Below are positions 45,701-58,200 of a DNA stretch of 64,000 nucleotides, piece by piece. Under the pieces are notes generated by a model. That model was not told where the DNA came from. It saw only the letters and a program-made list of their open reading frames with translations, and searched no databases. Every line of letters starts with the position of its first letter. Within the stretch, counting starts at the first letter, position 1. This stretch comes from Tetrahymena elliotti 4EA. Its lineage: Eukaryota > Ciliophora > Oligohymenophorea > Hymenostomatida > Tetrahymenidae. Where the stretch lies: NCBI GenBank assembly GCA_000231825.2, contig JH720321.1, positions 500,761 through 564,760 of the forward strand, read 5' to 3'. A program made the position numbers and the translations under genes.

Positions 45701-47448
45701 AAATTAAAAAAAAATTTGTATTATATGTAATTTAAAAAAATTTTATTTAGCTTAACTATCAGCTATCCTTTATGATAATAAGCTTGAAAGAAATTTAAAA
45801 TAATATCAGCAGACAAAATAAATTTAGGTATTATTTCTAAGCCAATATGTTCACCAGAACCTCTTATAAAAGAAATAGAAAAGGATGTTTAAAGAGGGAT
45901 AAGTATGATAGAGATAGAAATACTGACTAACAATAAGAAATTCCAAAATAAAGCAAAAGTATCACTTGGTTCAATAACTCTTAATCTGTTCTTAAAAAAA
46001 GGCAAGTTAACTTTTAAATCATCATCCAAAAAAAAAGATTAATCATCAATTGCTTTAAAATGCATGTTATTTATATTTTTATAATCCCTGTAATACAAAT
46101 GATCTATCAATATTTTACTAAATTTCTTTACTTTTTAAGCAACCCCTACAAGCTTCCACTTTAAATCACTAGCTTTATTAGTATTACTATTTATTATTTT
46201 ATTTTCAATTAATTAAGCAGCTAATGGGGTATTTATTTCTGCTAATTAATTATTTCTCAACTCTTCTTAAATGGTTGCTGATGAAAAAAAACTTAAATTT
46301 AATTTATCAACAAAAGGAGAGGTTGCCTCATATTAACCATTTAAAGTTGGTGAGTTTGATAGTTTAAGCTTTTAGTTTGCTAAAAATTTAGATTTTCTTC
46401 TTTGAGAAAATTCTTAAACGTTATCTTCTTCAAAAGCATTATTTCTATTAGGTGTTTGTTATCTATTAGAAGCTCTTGAGCATGTTAAACTCTCCAATGC
46501 TTCTTCTTTGAAATTACTGCTTTAAGGAGTTAAATTTTAATTTTATGATGAATTATCTGTTTTTTATCTTTTTTGATTTCTTCCATGAAAATTTATTGTT
46601 AATCTTTCAGAAAATCTGCGATTGTTTTTATTATTTTCGAGACTTCTACTTTAATTATCAATATTCTTTTGAGAAGAACCATCTTTTTTTATCTTTTAAA
46701 TATCAATAAAAGAATCATCATTGTTTTCTGTAATGTCTTTAAACATACTTTTTGCATTACTACTTTCACAAAAAAAATCATCTATATTTTTTTTTGTTCT
46801 GTCTGAAGCACCTTCTTCACCATCAAATGTAATTTCTACATATTCCTCATCTAACCCCTCCTTTTTTATTGCTTATCTTTCTGTTGAAGCTAATCCAGTC
46901 TCAAAAAGCTATCTTCTTTTAAGGCATCCAGTCTATTCTATATTGTAGCTTCTAGTTTATTGTCTATTAAAATCTTATTACCTTTTCGATTTGAGAGTTG
47001 ATTTCCTTTAAAATAATTAATTAGAAGATTATGATGATGAAATCAATTCATTCCTACTATGATCTTAACTTAATTATGAAACATCTTAAATTATTGTTCT
47101 AACCTCAGATTCATCATTTAAAAGTTCAATTTATTTATCTTCTTCATAATCATACTTCTCCTAATTTTAAAATCTATTATAAACAGCAGATATATTTATC
47201 TAAGAAAGCTAACTTATTTCATCATCAGTATCTTCATTTCTAAAATTATTCTAATTAGGTCTGTTTTGATTATATAGAGATTGATTATTTGTTTGAGTAT
47301 TCACATATTTTTATTAACTATTCTTTTATATCTTCTAGCCCTGATTTTTACTATCATTTAATGCCATACTATCTTAAGGATTAGGGTTTGTTTAAATTAA
47401 CTAATCTTTTGATAAATTAGTATTTTGAAATTTTATATTTTTTAACAT
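42794..47448 (-). CDS. Six-TM K+ channel with CNBD-like domain and CCHC zinc knuckle
   Basis: Start ATG at 47448 (MLKNIKFQNTNLSKDQ); an in-frame second ATG lies 24 codons later. TGA is at 42794-42796. A cytoplasmic N-terminus of some 450 residues is Asn/Ser/Glu/Gln-rich. The channel core lies at about 46000-45250: an S4-like helix with few basic residues (WICMLRVFQLPQLIGM), S5 (FELIKLLLLVVLMAHFVG), a pore helix, the K+ filter TVGYGD (45349-45366), and S6 (VIVITVISSGLFGYSINTIG). A C-linker and a cyclic-nucleotide-binding fold follow (FQPGDCIFSEHAQNENIYF; GDTLGMFGFFTS), but the phosphate-binding cassette lacks the usual GE...R residues. Directly after it, in frame, is a CCHC knuckle, CFSCNQRGHEILKC (44293-44334). 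The last 450 or so residues are low-complexity, ending in a basic stretch (KITRIKGRKNAHKL). Likely a plasma- or ciliary-membrane K+ channel of the EAG/CNG/HCN superfamily; ligand gating is doubtful. Confidence 0.9.
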
Positions 47449-48423
47449 TAAATTCTTAAAATTAATGTGTAAAGTTAGTGTTTAGAGTTTACATAAAATT
47501 TATCTTTAATCTTGAATAGAAAACAAAAAATTGAATTAATTTTTGATTCTTTATTGAATAGATAACAATTTCATTAATATTAATCATTTTTTAATATAAG
47601 TATTGATTTAATACAAAAAAATTCTTCTAAAAATTGAATTATTTACTTCAATAAATACTTTTTATTTCTATAAATATTTTAATATTTCATTTCATTTTTT
47701 ATAGTACTCTAAAATGAGAGTCTTCAATGATAAAGATTTACAATATCCTTTTGAGGTTTTGTTAAATAAATACATTCATTTTCATAAATTTATCTTATTC
47801 ATTTAAATTTTAACTATTTTCATTTCCAGAAAAAAAATTATATTAAGATCACAAAATAAGTTGTTAAAGAAAATTTGATTTTAATTCCAAATAAAACATC
47901 AACTTTTAATTAAATTGACTAGACTTTAATTGAGTTCTACTTTACAAAAGTAATATAGTAAGAGGTATTTTAAAATAAAAGGAAGGAATTTATTTTAAAT
48001 TAAAAAGTTTATTATTAGAAAGTTAAATATATTTTTATTTAATATATATTATATTTATGTAGTATGACCAACTCTTTTCAAAGACCCAGAAAATCAGATG
48101 AAATTTAAGAAATGTATGAATTAATAAAATTTAGTTATCAATTAAAAGTTCATGAGAATGAGTTTTGATATGAGAATTTGGAGTATTTTTTATTATGTTA
48201 CTTTCGACTGAAATTAAAATTTGAAATAAAGATAAACATGATAACAGGTAAATTAAATAAAATGCATTATTTGATATAATTTAGATGGTATTTAAAAATA
48301 AATGATTTTTTTTAATTTTTTGAAATATTAAAACTAATTAAATTTTCAAAAGTTAGGAAATATGTATGAATTAATAGAATTTAGAAATAGTTAATATTGT
48401 TTACTATTTGATCTATTATTTAA
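47449..48423. other. Spacer upstream of the channel gene, with a short imperfect direct repeat
   Basis: AT-rich. It holds two near-identical segments of about 25 nt (48109-48134 and 48356-48384, core atgtatgaattaata). The first lies in a 33-codon plus-strand frame beginning at the ATG at 48063, too short to call a gene. Confidence 0.45.
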
Positions 48424-51400
48424 TCATTATGATTATTATGGTATTTCATAGTATTTTTTGTTTGTATTTACAATAAATTCAAGTCTAGGAGTGCTAAAGT
48501 TAAGTTTAGTGAGGCTTTAAGTTTTTTTCTAATTAAGACTCTTTTTTTGATCTTTAAATTATTTTAATCTTATATTGTGTATGGACTGATTTTTTAAAGG
48601 ACCTTATGGAAGTAAGGAGGAACTTGTTGGTAAATTAATTAAAGTTTCCACTCCATTAGAAGGGTTGTTGGTTTCTTCTAAATAGAAGCAGGAGTTTAAC
48701 TTTGATGTTTCTGATTTTTATGGAAATCCATAGTCTTAGAGGGGATTTTTCATTTTATTGTGAGGTGAATAGAAATTAATTTTTTTAGTATCTAAGAAAA
48801 CATTTTCAAATTTTACATGAGAAATCGAATTTAATTTATTTTTTTATTTAATTGGTAGATTTGATAAGTTTTAGATTGAAAGATTTGATAATTTTGACAT
48901 AGATTTTAAAGATTTTTATTCCTTTTAATAATCCTCAAAATATAGAGATTTTTAATGCTCGCTTATCTTTCTGCTAGGCTGATTGCTATTTTATTAACTC
49001 TTTTGGGTCTCTTTTTGAGAAGTATTTCTTTCTGGAGATACATTTTAGCTATAAAATTGTAATTAGAAGCTAAGTTTCTTATTTTTTTGCACTGGCTACT
49101 TTGAAGATTCACTATTTTGTTTTAAGTTTGGAAGTTCTAAATCTTAGAGAGACGAAGTTGGTGAAACAGCTAAGAATGATTTCTTTTTCAAAGCCTCATC
49201 TTTTTGGATTTGAATTATTTATTATTACTCTGGATATTAAACTTATTTAAGTGGTATCAGACTATTCTAACGAGTGTTTTATTTCAATCTAAAAGAGTTT
49301 TACTTTACTGAATGAGCTTCATTAAAATCACTAATGCTAAAGTTATTTTAAACCTTACTTAAATCCATACTCTTCCCAACTTGAGGTGTCATAGAGCAAT
49401 ACTTCAAAATATTTTATTGTTACAAGTTATTTGCATCAGTGTAAAAATGGTTCTTTTTCTGAACGTCTGAATCACAAAGAAGCAAAGAAGGTACTTTTTT
49501 TGTTTAAGGGGTAAATTCAGGAGCTGAGATTTTTGAAAGTTATTTAAAAATTTAAAATGAAGATTTCTTAACTTCTAATGAATTTGTATTATTATTATTA
49601 TTATTATCTCCTTAAAAGCTACTGATTTCTCTTTTATTAGGACCTATTGGAGACAAGTTTTATATATCACCAATATTTTCAGATCCTTTTCTGCATGAAA
49701 ATAATTCGAATTAAATAAATTTCTCACTCTTTTACTTTTTTGGTAAAGACAAAGACTTTAAAAGACTATTATTCAATACATCTACTGTATTGAGATCTTA
49801 AATACTTTTAGATCCTCTTCTACTATTTGTATTTTTGATATTCATTTTTGATGTATCTTAGATGTTATTTTCTTTAATCAATTGAATTTTTGGATTACTT
49901 AATATGAGTCCGGATGAATCACTTAAATCCTTAATATTTTCTGTTGAATTTTACATATCCTTGTTGGTTTCTGTCAATTGATTAAGTCTAGAATCATTTT
50001 AATCCTTAGAAAACAAGTAATTATTTCTATAATTCTTAAAGTATTGGTCAAATTTTTTGGAAGTATCTAAATTAAGTTGAGGCAATTTAGGCTTTTCTGC
50101 AATATTGTTAACTTTAACCTATTGTTTTTCAAATAAAAAATGAATTAATTATTTATTTAAGGAAGTCAAATAATTAATTAGTAAATAATATGCTAAAGAC
50201 TCAAACTAGCAAGTAAGATTAAGCATTAAAAAGATAAAAAAATATACTTTTTGGGGAATTTTTTTTTTTAATGAATTTCCAAAGTCATAGATAAAGTTTT
50301 CTGGTGAGGAAATCTTAGCCATATCTATTTAGGACTATTTATTGTCTTTAGGAGAATCATGACTCCTAAATTAGTTTTAGCTTTTCTTTAGCATGATTTG
50401 GAGAAGTAATTCTTTAGAAAATTCTTAAAAGTTAGAGCTGCTTTACTCTACATATAGAGGGATATTGCTTTTAACACTGGGAGAGTTATTTTAAATTTTT
50501 ATATTATTTGAGGAAGAAGTATATCCCTAAATAGTGTTTTCATCTTCTTTGTTAGGATTTTAACTTCTCATTGAGATTTACTTAATAGCCTATTAACTCT
50601 TCATATTCTACATAAAGAAATTTTATGCTTTTTCAAGATTTTACTTGATTTCTTATCTGAAATGAGTGTTTTATGCCTCAGCTTCTACTTCAGATCTCCT
50701 CTAATCAAGGATCTCTTTCCTTATTTTCTCTTTATTTTCCCACATTAATTTGAATATTTGTTTAATTGAATTAGGAAATTTAACTTCAATACTCTTTTTA
50801 TCACCAACTAGAATAATAGCTTTAGGTGATAAAACTGTGCAAGTATAGTAATAGCAGTAATTTTCATTCAAGAATAATTCTTCACCAATGACTCCTCCAA
50901 CAGATAAAATGCTCACTTTAATCTAAACACTCCTTTTTTTTATACTATTTCTAACTTCTTCCTCAACTTTAATGCATTTTTCAAGTTGAACTTCTCCTTC
51001 TTAAACAATAAAAATCTTATCTTCTTTTGCACCCTCTATACACAAGTGATTTCCCTTTGTGTAATTTTCAGGCTATTATATTATTAATAATTATTTTAAG
51101 TTAACATTCATTTGATAAACTAATCAAAAATTAATTAAATAACTTATTTAAATTCATAAAAAAAATGAAAAGTAAATTATTTCAACAAAAAAATTTTAAA
51201 AATATTTTTTTATTCCAGGAATTTATTCTAAAAGATTTCATAAAATATTTGGTAATTGAGGTGTTTTTGAATGTAAGTAAAAAAAAAATTTAGTTAGATA
51301 AAAGTTAAAATGAGTGGCTGAAAAAAAAGAGTGAAGATCTTATTAAAAAGATTAATGAATAAAAATCACAAATTTTTTTGATTTAATTTGCAATCTTTAC

Positions 51401-52907
51401 CAAATAAATTAAAAATTTTTGAGTAAACTCAAAATTTATTATTGCTCACTCACTCAATTTCAATCAAGGATATAGAAAAAGTAAATCAGATTTTTTAAAT
51501 AGTCATAAACAAAAATCTAAATTTACTTGAAAGCAATAGAGCATATTGTCCATTTTCTGTAATGTGTAAGTATTCATCTCAGGAAATAATTGTGTTATTG
51601 TATTTTTTCTGCTTAATAAAATTTCTTAAAGCCCATTCAAAAATTCTTTAAAGTATTTCTTTTCAAGAGTTAACATTTCTGATAAATGCTAATCAACAAC
51701 AATAGTAGCAGATCTTTTATCATTATTTAATAGTGCCTTCTCACCAAAGTATTTTCCACATCCAATAGATCTTGTAGTGTTACCATATTTTTTTTTAAGC
51801 ATCTCCTTCTCTTCAGGAGTTATGTAAGGTACTTAACTATTCTTATTTTTCCTACTCATAAAAGATAAAGCATTTTTACTCATACCTTTGATCTTAGCTA
51901 GTAGAGAAGACATTTAAATAACAGGAGACTCTATTTCCTACTAATCTAATTAATTATCATCTTTGTGCTTTGCTTGATTATTACTATCTTTATCTAATTC
52001 CTCATCCATATCTCTGTTGATAAATATCATAACACTACCTTGCAATATCAAATATAGTCTGTTATCATGATCATCTCCCTACCTAAATATAATATCTCCT
52101 TTTAAGTACTTCCTATATTCGAACTTACTGCAAAGCTTTTTGATAAAAAAATTTACATTAAAATGTTTAAGAAACTTTAAAAGAATATTAATAAATTCTA
52201 CCATACATGTATAACTTAGTTGTGAGACAAGCCTTTCAAAAAATTATCTATAAAGCCATTAAATCCTTGAACACTTTAAATGAGTTAGTAAATTGCCTAA
52301 TATTTTTAGTTAAAATTACATCAAAAAATGTTGTTTCTTCAGGATTTTGAAAATATTTTATCAAGAAAAACTCTAATTTACCTCACAATCCTTTACTGAC
52401 TTCTCTTTTTTAACTAATAAAGCTCCCAAACTGTCATAGCAACTCTAATTTTGTTGGTTTTAAAATTTTACATTAATATGCTAATTATAAATTTGATTTT
52501 GATTTACTAATTAGGTAATCTGTGGTCTCTTAATAAGTGATCCTTTCATTTATACTTGAATAAAATAGGTTTAAGTAGAGAAAAGGTAACACTCTGAATA
52601 TTATATGATCTTATTTAATAAATTTAGAAGTGTAAATTGGAAGTAAAAAGCTTTATTTTATAATTTATTTAAGAAAGTAGTATCAAATTTATTAATGTTG
52701 ATTACTGTGGCTATTCTTAACAATTAATTGTATTCTATTTGCTATTATTAAAAAACGAAATGAAAAGCTCTTATCCTTTCAATTTCTTAAAATCTTTAAT
52801 CAAAATGAGATTAAGTTAATTAACATTTCTTTTCTAACCTATCTTTTAAACTAATCATTTAAAGACTAAATCTGCTTATTCTTAATTTTTACTTGAAATG
52901 AAGGCAT
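48424..52907 (-). CDS. Protein with two cyclic-nucleotide-binding domains and a long disordered tail
   Basis: Start ATG at 52907 (MPSFQVKIKNKQIQSL), TGA at 48424-48426 after YYEIPQQSQ. No TM segment is seen. CNBD1 is at about 52150-51620: YLKGDIIFRQGDDHDNRLYL starts the beta-barrel and the phosphate-binding cassette FGEKALLNNDKRSAT keeps the Gly-Glu and Arg that contact the cyclic phosphate. Between them is an insertion of about 90 residues rich in charged residues. CNBD2 (about 51070-50750) reads FTKGNHLCIEGAKEDKIFIV, then IGEELFLNENYCYYYTCTV; the cassette arginine is not obvious. A coiled-coil-prone segment (EKIRKEILDQRRSEVEAQ) follows, then more than 700 residues of Ser/Asn/Gln/Lys-rich sequence read in one long exon down to the stop. 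The architecture recalls ciliate PKG/PKA-regulatory-like or Popeye-unrelated CNBD scaffold proteins, but no kinase domain is present. Role in cAMP/cGMP signalling is inferred from CNBD1 only. Confidence 0.85.
49588..49607 (-). repeat. (ATT)n trinucleotide run encoding poly-Asn
   Basis: Six to seven ATT triplets in the low-complexity tail of the double-CNBD gene, read on the coding strand as Asn5. Confidence 0.7.
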
Positions 52908-53208
52908 ATTTAAATAGTTGTAAAGAGGAAAAGGTTTATCTTTTCATCTTCCAAAACTCAAAAAAATTTAATTTATGAAAAATACATATTTTTAAATGTT
53001 TTTTAATACAAGAAGCAATTGAATTAATATATATTGAATAATTTCATTTAATGTAATTTAATACTTGATTAGTAAGAATAAAATAAAATTGTAGAAATAG
53101 CAAAAACTTAATTAGGATATATGTAAATACGTTTTTTCAAAATAAAGTGTCACAAAAAAATATAAATTATTTATCCACATTAATTATTAATAAAAGGTAG
53201 GTATTAAC

Positions 53209-54663
53209 TCAATCAAACAAATCATAAAATATGATATCACCTTTCATAATTTATGAATCTTAGATATATTTTTTGAATATAATTCTTTAATAATTGACTA
53301 CGTACTTAAAAAAATTAAAGTATATTTTTTAGTTAGAACTTAAATAGGCAGGCATGTTTTTTGTTTTTAATTAAATTATTCTATCTAATGTAAACTACTT
53401 AAGAAAATATATAATCTCTAACTCATCTAACTATTAATCTAATATAATAACATCTGGTAAAATTCTATTAATTTTCATTATATCAGCTAACATATCTCTA
53501 GTAAATGGTAATTGTAATTTAACTTCTACTTCATTATTTTCATTTAATTTTCTATATTTATCTGATTCATTTTATTTAAATAGTATTCCAGCTTAAGAAA
53601 AGGATACTAATAATGAAGTATTAACTTCCTTTGAGGTTTCTTATGTATTTTCATATAAAATCCCTACTGTTTATATTTTTGCAAATTATTTTTGATTAGT
53701 TGCACTCAATTTATTATAATATTATAACTATTTTGGATTTAAAATGAATAGGTACTCTTTGCTTAAAAAATTATGCCACATTTGAATTATCGTAATAATT
53801 GCACTTAAAACTGAAATAATCAAGGTTGCTTTCACATTTTCATTTGTGAGTGAAATAAAACCATTTGATAATAATATTATAAATATCATAAATAATATTA
53901 ATCTAATGAAAATTTAAACAGTTTGTAATACTTCAAGACTTTTCTAGGTGCAAATTACATTAATTTTGTACTTTTTTAAGTTTTTTTTTTAATTATATAA
54001 TGTGCTAAATGGTACCTAGAAAAAAAAGGGTAAAGAACATGCTAAATTTCTGCAATATATATAAAGAAAATAATAAATTCCACCTCTATAATTCCTCTGC
54101 ATCTAATAGAAAAGCCAAGAGCTTGTAAATAAAAAGATAAAATAAATCCAATTACTGTAATTTGCCACTACCTCAAGTAAAAAAAGGGCACTATTAGAAT
54201 AGATAAGAGTAGATATAACTATAAAGATATCTTGTATTTCAAATTTTAATTTCATAATCCACTTTAAGCACGTGTATATATTAATTAACACTAATATCTA
54301 GCAGGGTATTATTAATTGTAATTAATTTCTAGGATAAAAAGTAAAAACTAGCAAACATGAAGACATTAATGATTTAAAAATTATGGATACTCTTATCTTG
54401 TGTTTTTAGAACTATCTGTAATCTGGTTTTTCAATAAGCCAAAGGTTGCCAAGTAAAATACATTAAAGTTGAAATAAATCTTTATTGTCATCATCATCAG
54501 TAATACAAAATTATGCTTAATAATCTATACATAAAAACCCTAATTGAATATAAGATAAAGTGTCTCTTGTTTTAACTATTAAAACAATCATTATTATTGT
54601 CATTGGCAATTCTAGTAAGAATAATAATCTAAATAATCCGATTTAGTCTGAATTTTGTCTCAT
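53209..54663 (-). CDS. Unrecognised polytopic membrane protein, single exon
   Basis: ATG at 54663 to TGA at 53209-53211 gives an uninterrupted frame of 484 residues in the ciliate code, with many TAA/TAG glutamines and no intron, unlike all neighbours of this size. I count roughly eight hydrophobic segments, including LELPMTIIMIVLIV (residues 16-29), SLMSSCLLVFTFY, IFIVISTLIYSNSALFLLEV, WIYFIFLFTSSWLFY, YYFLYIYCRNLACSLPFFF and LILFMIFIILLSNGFI. The C-terminal 170 residues are soluble and charged (PFTRDMLADIMKINRILPDV; LDELEIIYFLKQFTLDRI). I do not recognise the family; helix spacing does not obviously match the K+ channel next door. An upstream exon is possible (see 54994-55062). The length of the open frame without TGA makes the gene itself secure; the function is not. 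Confidence 0.75.
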
Positions 54664-55259
54664 TTTTAAAAATATTTTTCTTCTTCTTCTTCTTTTTTTT
54701 AATTTTTAATCTTTTATTAATTTTTTTTGTTTTAGATTTGCAAATATTTCTTTAAGGTCCTAATTTCATAAATAAATTGATAATTAATCAAAAGTGAAAA
54801 TAAGTTTGTTGATTTTAATCATAAATATTAGCTAGGTACGTACGAAGCAAAATCATCCCATAAATCTTACTAATATTAAAATAGAAAAACTCATCATTTA
54901 TTAATTTCTAAGAAAAGAGTTTCTATAATGCAAATTTGATTAATCTTTTTAATATGAAAATGTAAAGCCACTTCATTTAATAAAATTTTGTACTTTTTGC
55001 TTTTGGATGAGTCATTCTAGGTGGCAAGCTGTCTCCAATCTTGCTCAGGCTGAAGATGGATGCTTTTAAATATTTAAATTGAAATTTAAGAATTTGAATA
55101 TCTAATTTCACTATTATTTGGTCGGATTAAAAGAAGTTGAAAGTTAATTAATTTTTTTTGAATGTGATTTTTCAAACTTTTAAATTTAGAAAAAAAGATG
55201 CAAATGGTTATTTACACTATAAAAAATAATATATGAATAAACTTAAATTAATTTATTTG
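54664..55259. other. Spacer with a GC-richer island
   Basis: Mostly very AT-rich, except for 54994-55062, listed separately. Also contains cgtacgtacg near 54836, an unusual GC-containing palindromic run in this context. Confidence 0.5.
54994..55062 (-). other. GC-rich 69-nt island: candidate exon or small non-coding RNA
   Basis: This segment is close to half GC while its flanks are under a fifth. On the minus strand it is bounded exactly by AG and GT, and in one frame reads a polar peptide with a TAG glutamine (HLQPEQDWRQLATQNDSS). It could be an isolated exon, perhaps a 5' exon of the membrane-protein gene at 53209-54663. It also folds a small hairpin (GCAAG...CTTGC), so a snoRNA-like transcript is an alternative. 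Neither is proven. Confidence 0.3.
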
Positions 55260-58200
55260 TCAAATTTAGAAATGTTTCTTTAAAATCATCATGATAGTAT
55301 CTTTAAAATCAGAAATATCATCCATTTTTAAATAAAGCTCCCAAGCAGACATAATATGAACATCATTATTTTTAATCAAATCCATCATGTATGTTATCTT
55401 ATTTAAAATAATCAGGTTTAATCATTTAAATCAAAGAACTAATTAATTAATGATTACTTTTTCTTTAGGCTGCTTTAGGTCAAACAAATACATTTTTACT
55501 GTATCTTTGAGTTATTTTACATAATAAGCTTAGTATATTATGGTTACATTTTCAACAAATTCTTATCTGTCTCTTGTAAAATCATAAACTTAGAAAGCAC
55601 TTTATATTATTTTATGCTATTCATTTACCAGCTTCATTATTTATTAAGAAGAAGGGTTATCATTTGTAAAATTGAAAACAAAAACTTACATCTTCAATAA
55701 TTTTGATATATTTAACTTCTTTTAACAGAGATTACATTGTGTAAATCACATCAATTTAAGACTGAATTTTTTTCTATGTCTCTTCTTTCTGCTTTTAATT
55801 TTTGTTGTTTTCTTCCATTTATTAAACCTCTTTTTTAATAAAATTTTATTTATACTTCATTTTTTGCATTTATTTAATTTTTTACACAAAGCTCTGTATT
55901 CAGCAAAGTTCATAACTTATTTTAAAAAGACTGAAATATCAGAATTCTTTTTTTGCTTATATGAATTAAATATTTTTAATAAGTCTTTATCTCCATACTT
56001 CACAACCTTAATTTTCAGAAAAGTAAAATTTTATTTTGAAATAACGATCAAATGTCAATTTACTTTTTCAATAATTTGAAGATTTTAGCTTGCTATTTCA
56101 GTACTTTTTAAAAGATATATAATGATGTTTATTTAATCAGTTTCTTCATCTGTCTAATCATATTCTGATATTTCTAAAGTTTGCTTATTGAAGTAAACTT
56201 ATTCAATCAATTTAACATTTTCTAAAAATTCATCAATATTTAAATCAATGCAAAATAGTTCATAAGCTGCAATAGTATTCAGATCTTACTTCAAGAATAA
56301 ATTGTTTAAAATTCTGAAAGCTCTTTCTCCAATTGAAAGATCTAAGAACTAATGAATAAAAATAAATAAATTGAGTCAAATTTTAAATTGTAAATTAAAA
56401 TTACATAAAGATAGGCTATATTAATCATAAATCCTTTATACTTAATCAGTTTTTCCTAGCATATTGTTGACTCAAAGCTGATTAAAGTATTTATTTTTAT
56501 TTTAAGATCTCTATATTATTTTAATGTATCCCTATTATTTAAATTAACATAAATTAATAACAATTTTCACAACTTTTGCTTTAATTTACAATAATTCTTC
56601 CTCTACATTTGATGTCTTCTTAAAGGACTCCAAGACAATATAAAATGGTACAAAATTTAATTCATACATATCTTCAAGTTCTTTCATAATTTCTTGGCCA
56701 ATATATTTTTAATTCAAAAGATTTCTATAAAGTGAATACTATTTATTTAATTAATTAAAAATAATTATTAAAATCTGCTGCGTTCAAAATTTAAAATATT
56801 TTTTGCTAGATTTTCATTTCAAACTTATTGAGTCAGTTTTGTTAAATTTTTAAAATAATTTGAAACTATTTCTATCTCTGCTTACTTACTTCTTTAAAAG
56901 AGAAATAAGTTGAATAACTTTAAAATTTATTGATTAAATATTTACATATTATTCATCTTTGTAGGTATATTAGGATTAAAAGTATAGTTCTAATTATTTC
57001 TAAATATTTTATAAGTCTTAATCTATTGTAAGTTGCTCTTCTAGAGCTTCATTAACATTTTCTTGAGTTTATCTTGAATTTAGGGTAAATACTGGCTTTC
57101 TAAGTTTTTTTTAGCGATTTGCATATTAAGAATATCTAAAAATTTAGGTAGGTGTATCTGGTTCTTTAGGTTGTTATTAAAAGAGAGAATGGGTCTACTA
57201 GGAGATTGCACTTCCATTTAATTCTACATATTATTATTCTTTTGCTATTTAAGAAGGAGAATAATCAAATTATTCTACAACTTTTTATAATTAACCCAAT
57301 GCTTATTCATCTATATTGTATTTCTTTTAAATATTTTAAAATAAATAAAAACCAATAGAAACTATTTATTAAATTACTCCTTTTTTATTTTTTAGGATAG
57401 AGGGGTATTTTTTTAATTTAACATTTTCTTCAAGAATTGAAAGGAGAACATTTAAATCTCCAAGAACCATCCAATTAAGGAAAGCAGCTTGGATAGGAGA
57501 ACCCTTCTCATTTTCACTTTCTTTAATTATTTCAAGCTATTTGCTGTTAAATTTAGCAGCTAAAATACTTTGCATTTATGAAGAGCAATATGCCTTCAAT
57601 ATGGTTAAAATTACTTTTTGTTTAGAATAAGTGTTCAAATTATTTAGTAATTCCAACAATTCCTGATTATTTTACTTTAATCCATACACTAAATAACCTA
57701 TTTCTTTATTTTCAAGTACATTATTTCCCAATTTTTCTTCCGTGTTTTCTTTTTTCAAGAAAAGCTTTAATCCCTTTAAAGTTGATAAATCCTATTTTCT
57801 TTAGAATTTAAAATTATTTTTGAATTTCTAATTTATTTTTTTTACTTTTCTTTAGATGAAACATCAAAGCTCATTTCATTTGGAACAGATTTTTTGAGTG
57901 ATTTTGAGTTTGCCCTTTTGTGGGAAGCTTAGTTATGGTTAGGCTTGTTGTTGTTATTATCATTTTATAAACAATTGAGAATATTATTTGTGTTTGAATC
58001 TTGCAAAATGTTAAAATTTCCTATTTAAGAAGAGCGTAAGCCTGATTTTGATTGAGGGAGATTAATTAAATTGCGAAGACTACTAACAAGCTCTTTGTAA
58101 TTATTACTAATTTTAAATTAATCGTAAATGTTATTTATCTTTTTGTTGTTTTTGCGAACAAGCTTAAGTAAATCTTTGAACTAATCATCAGTGAACTACT

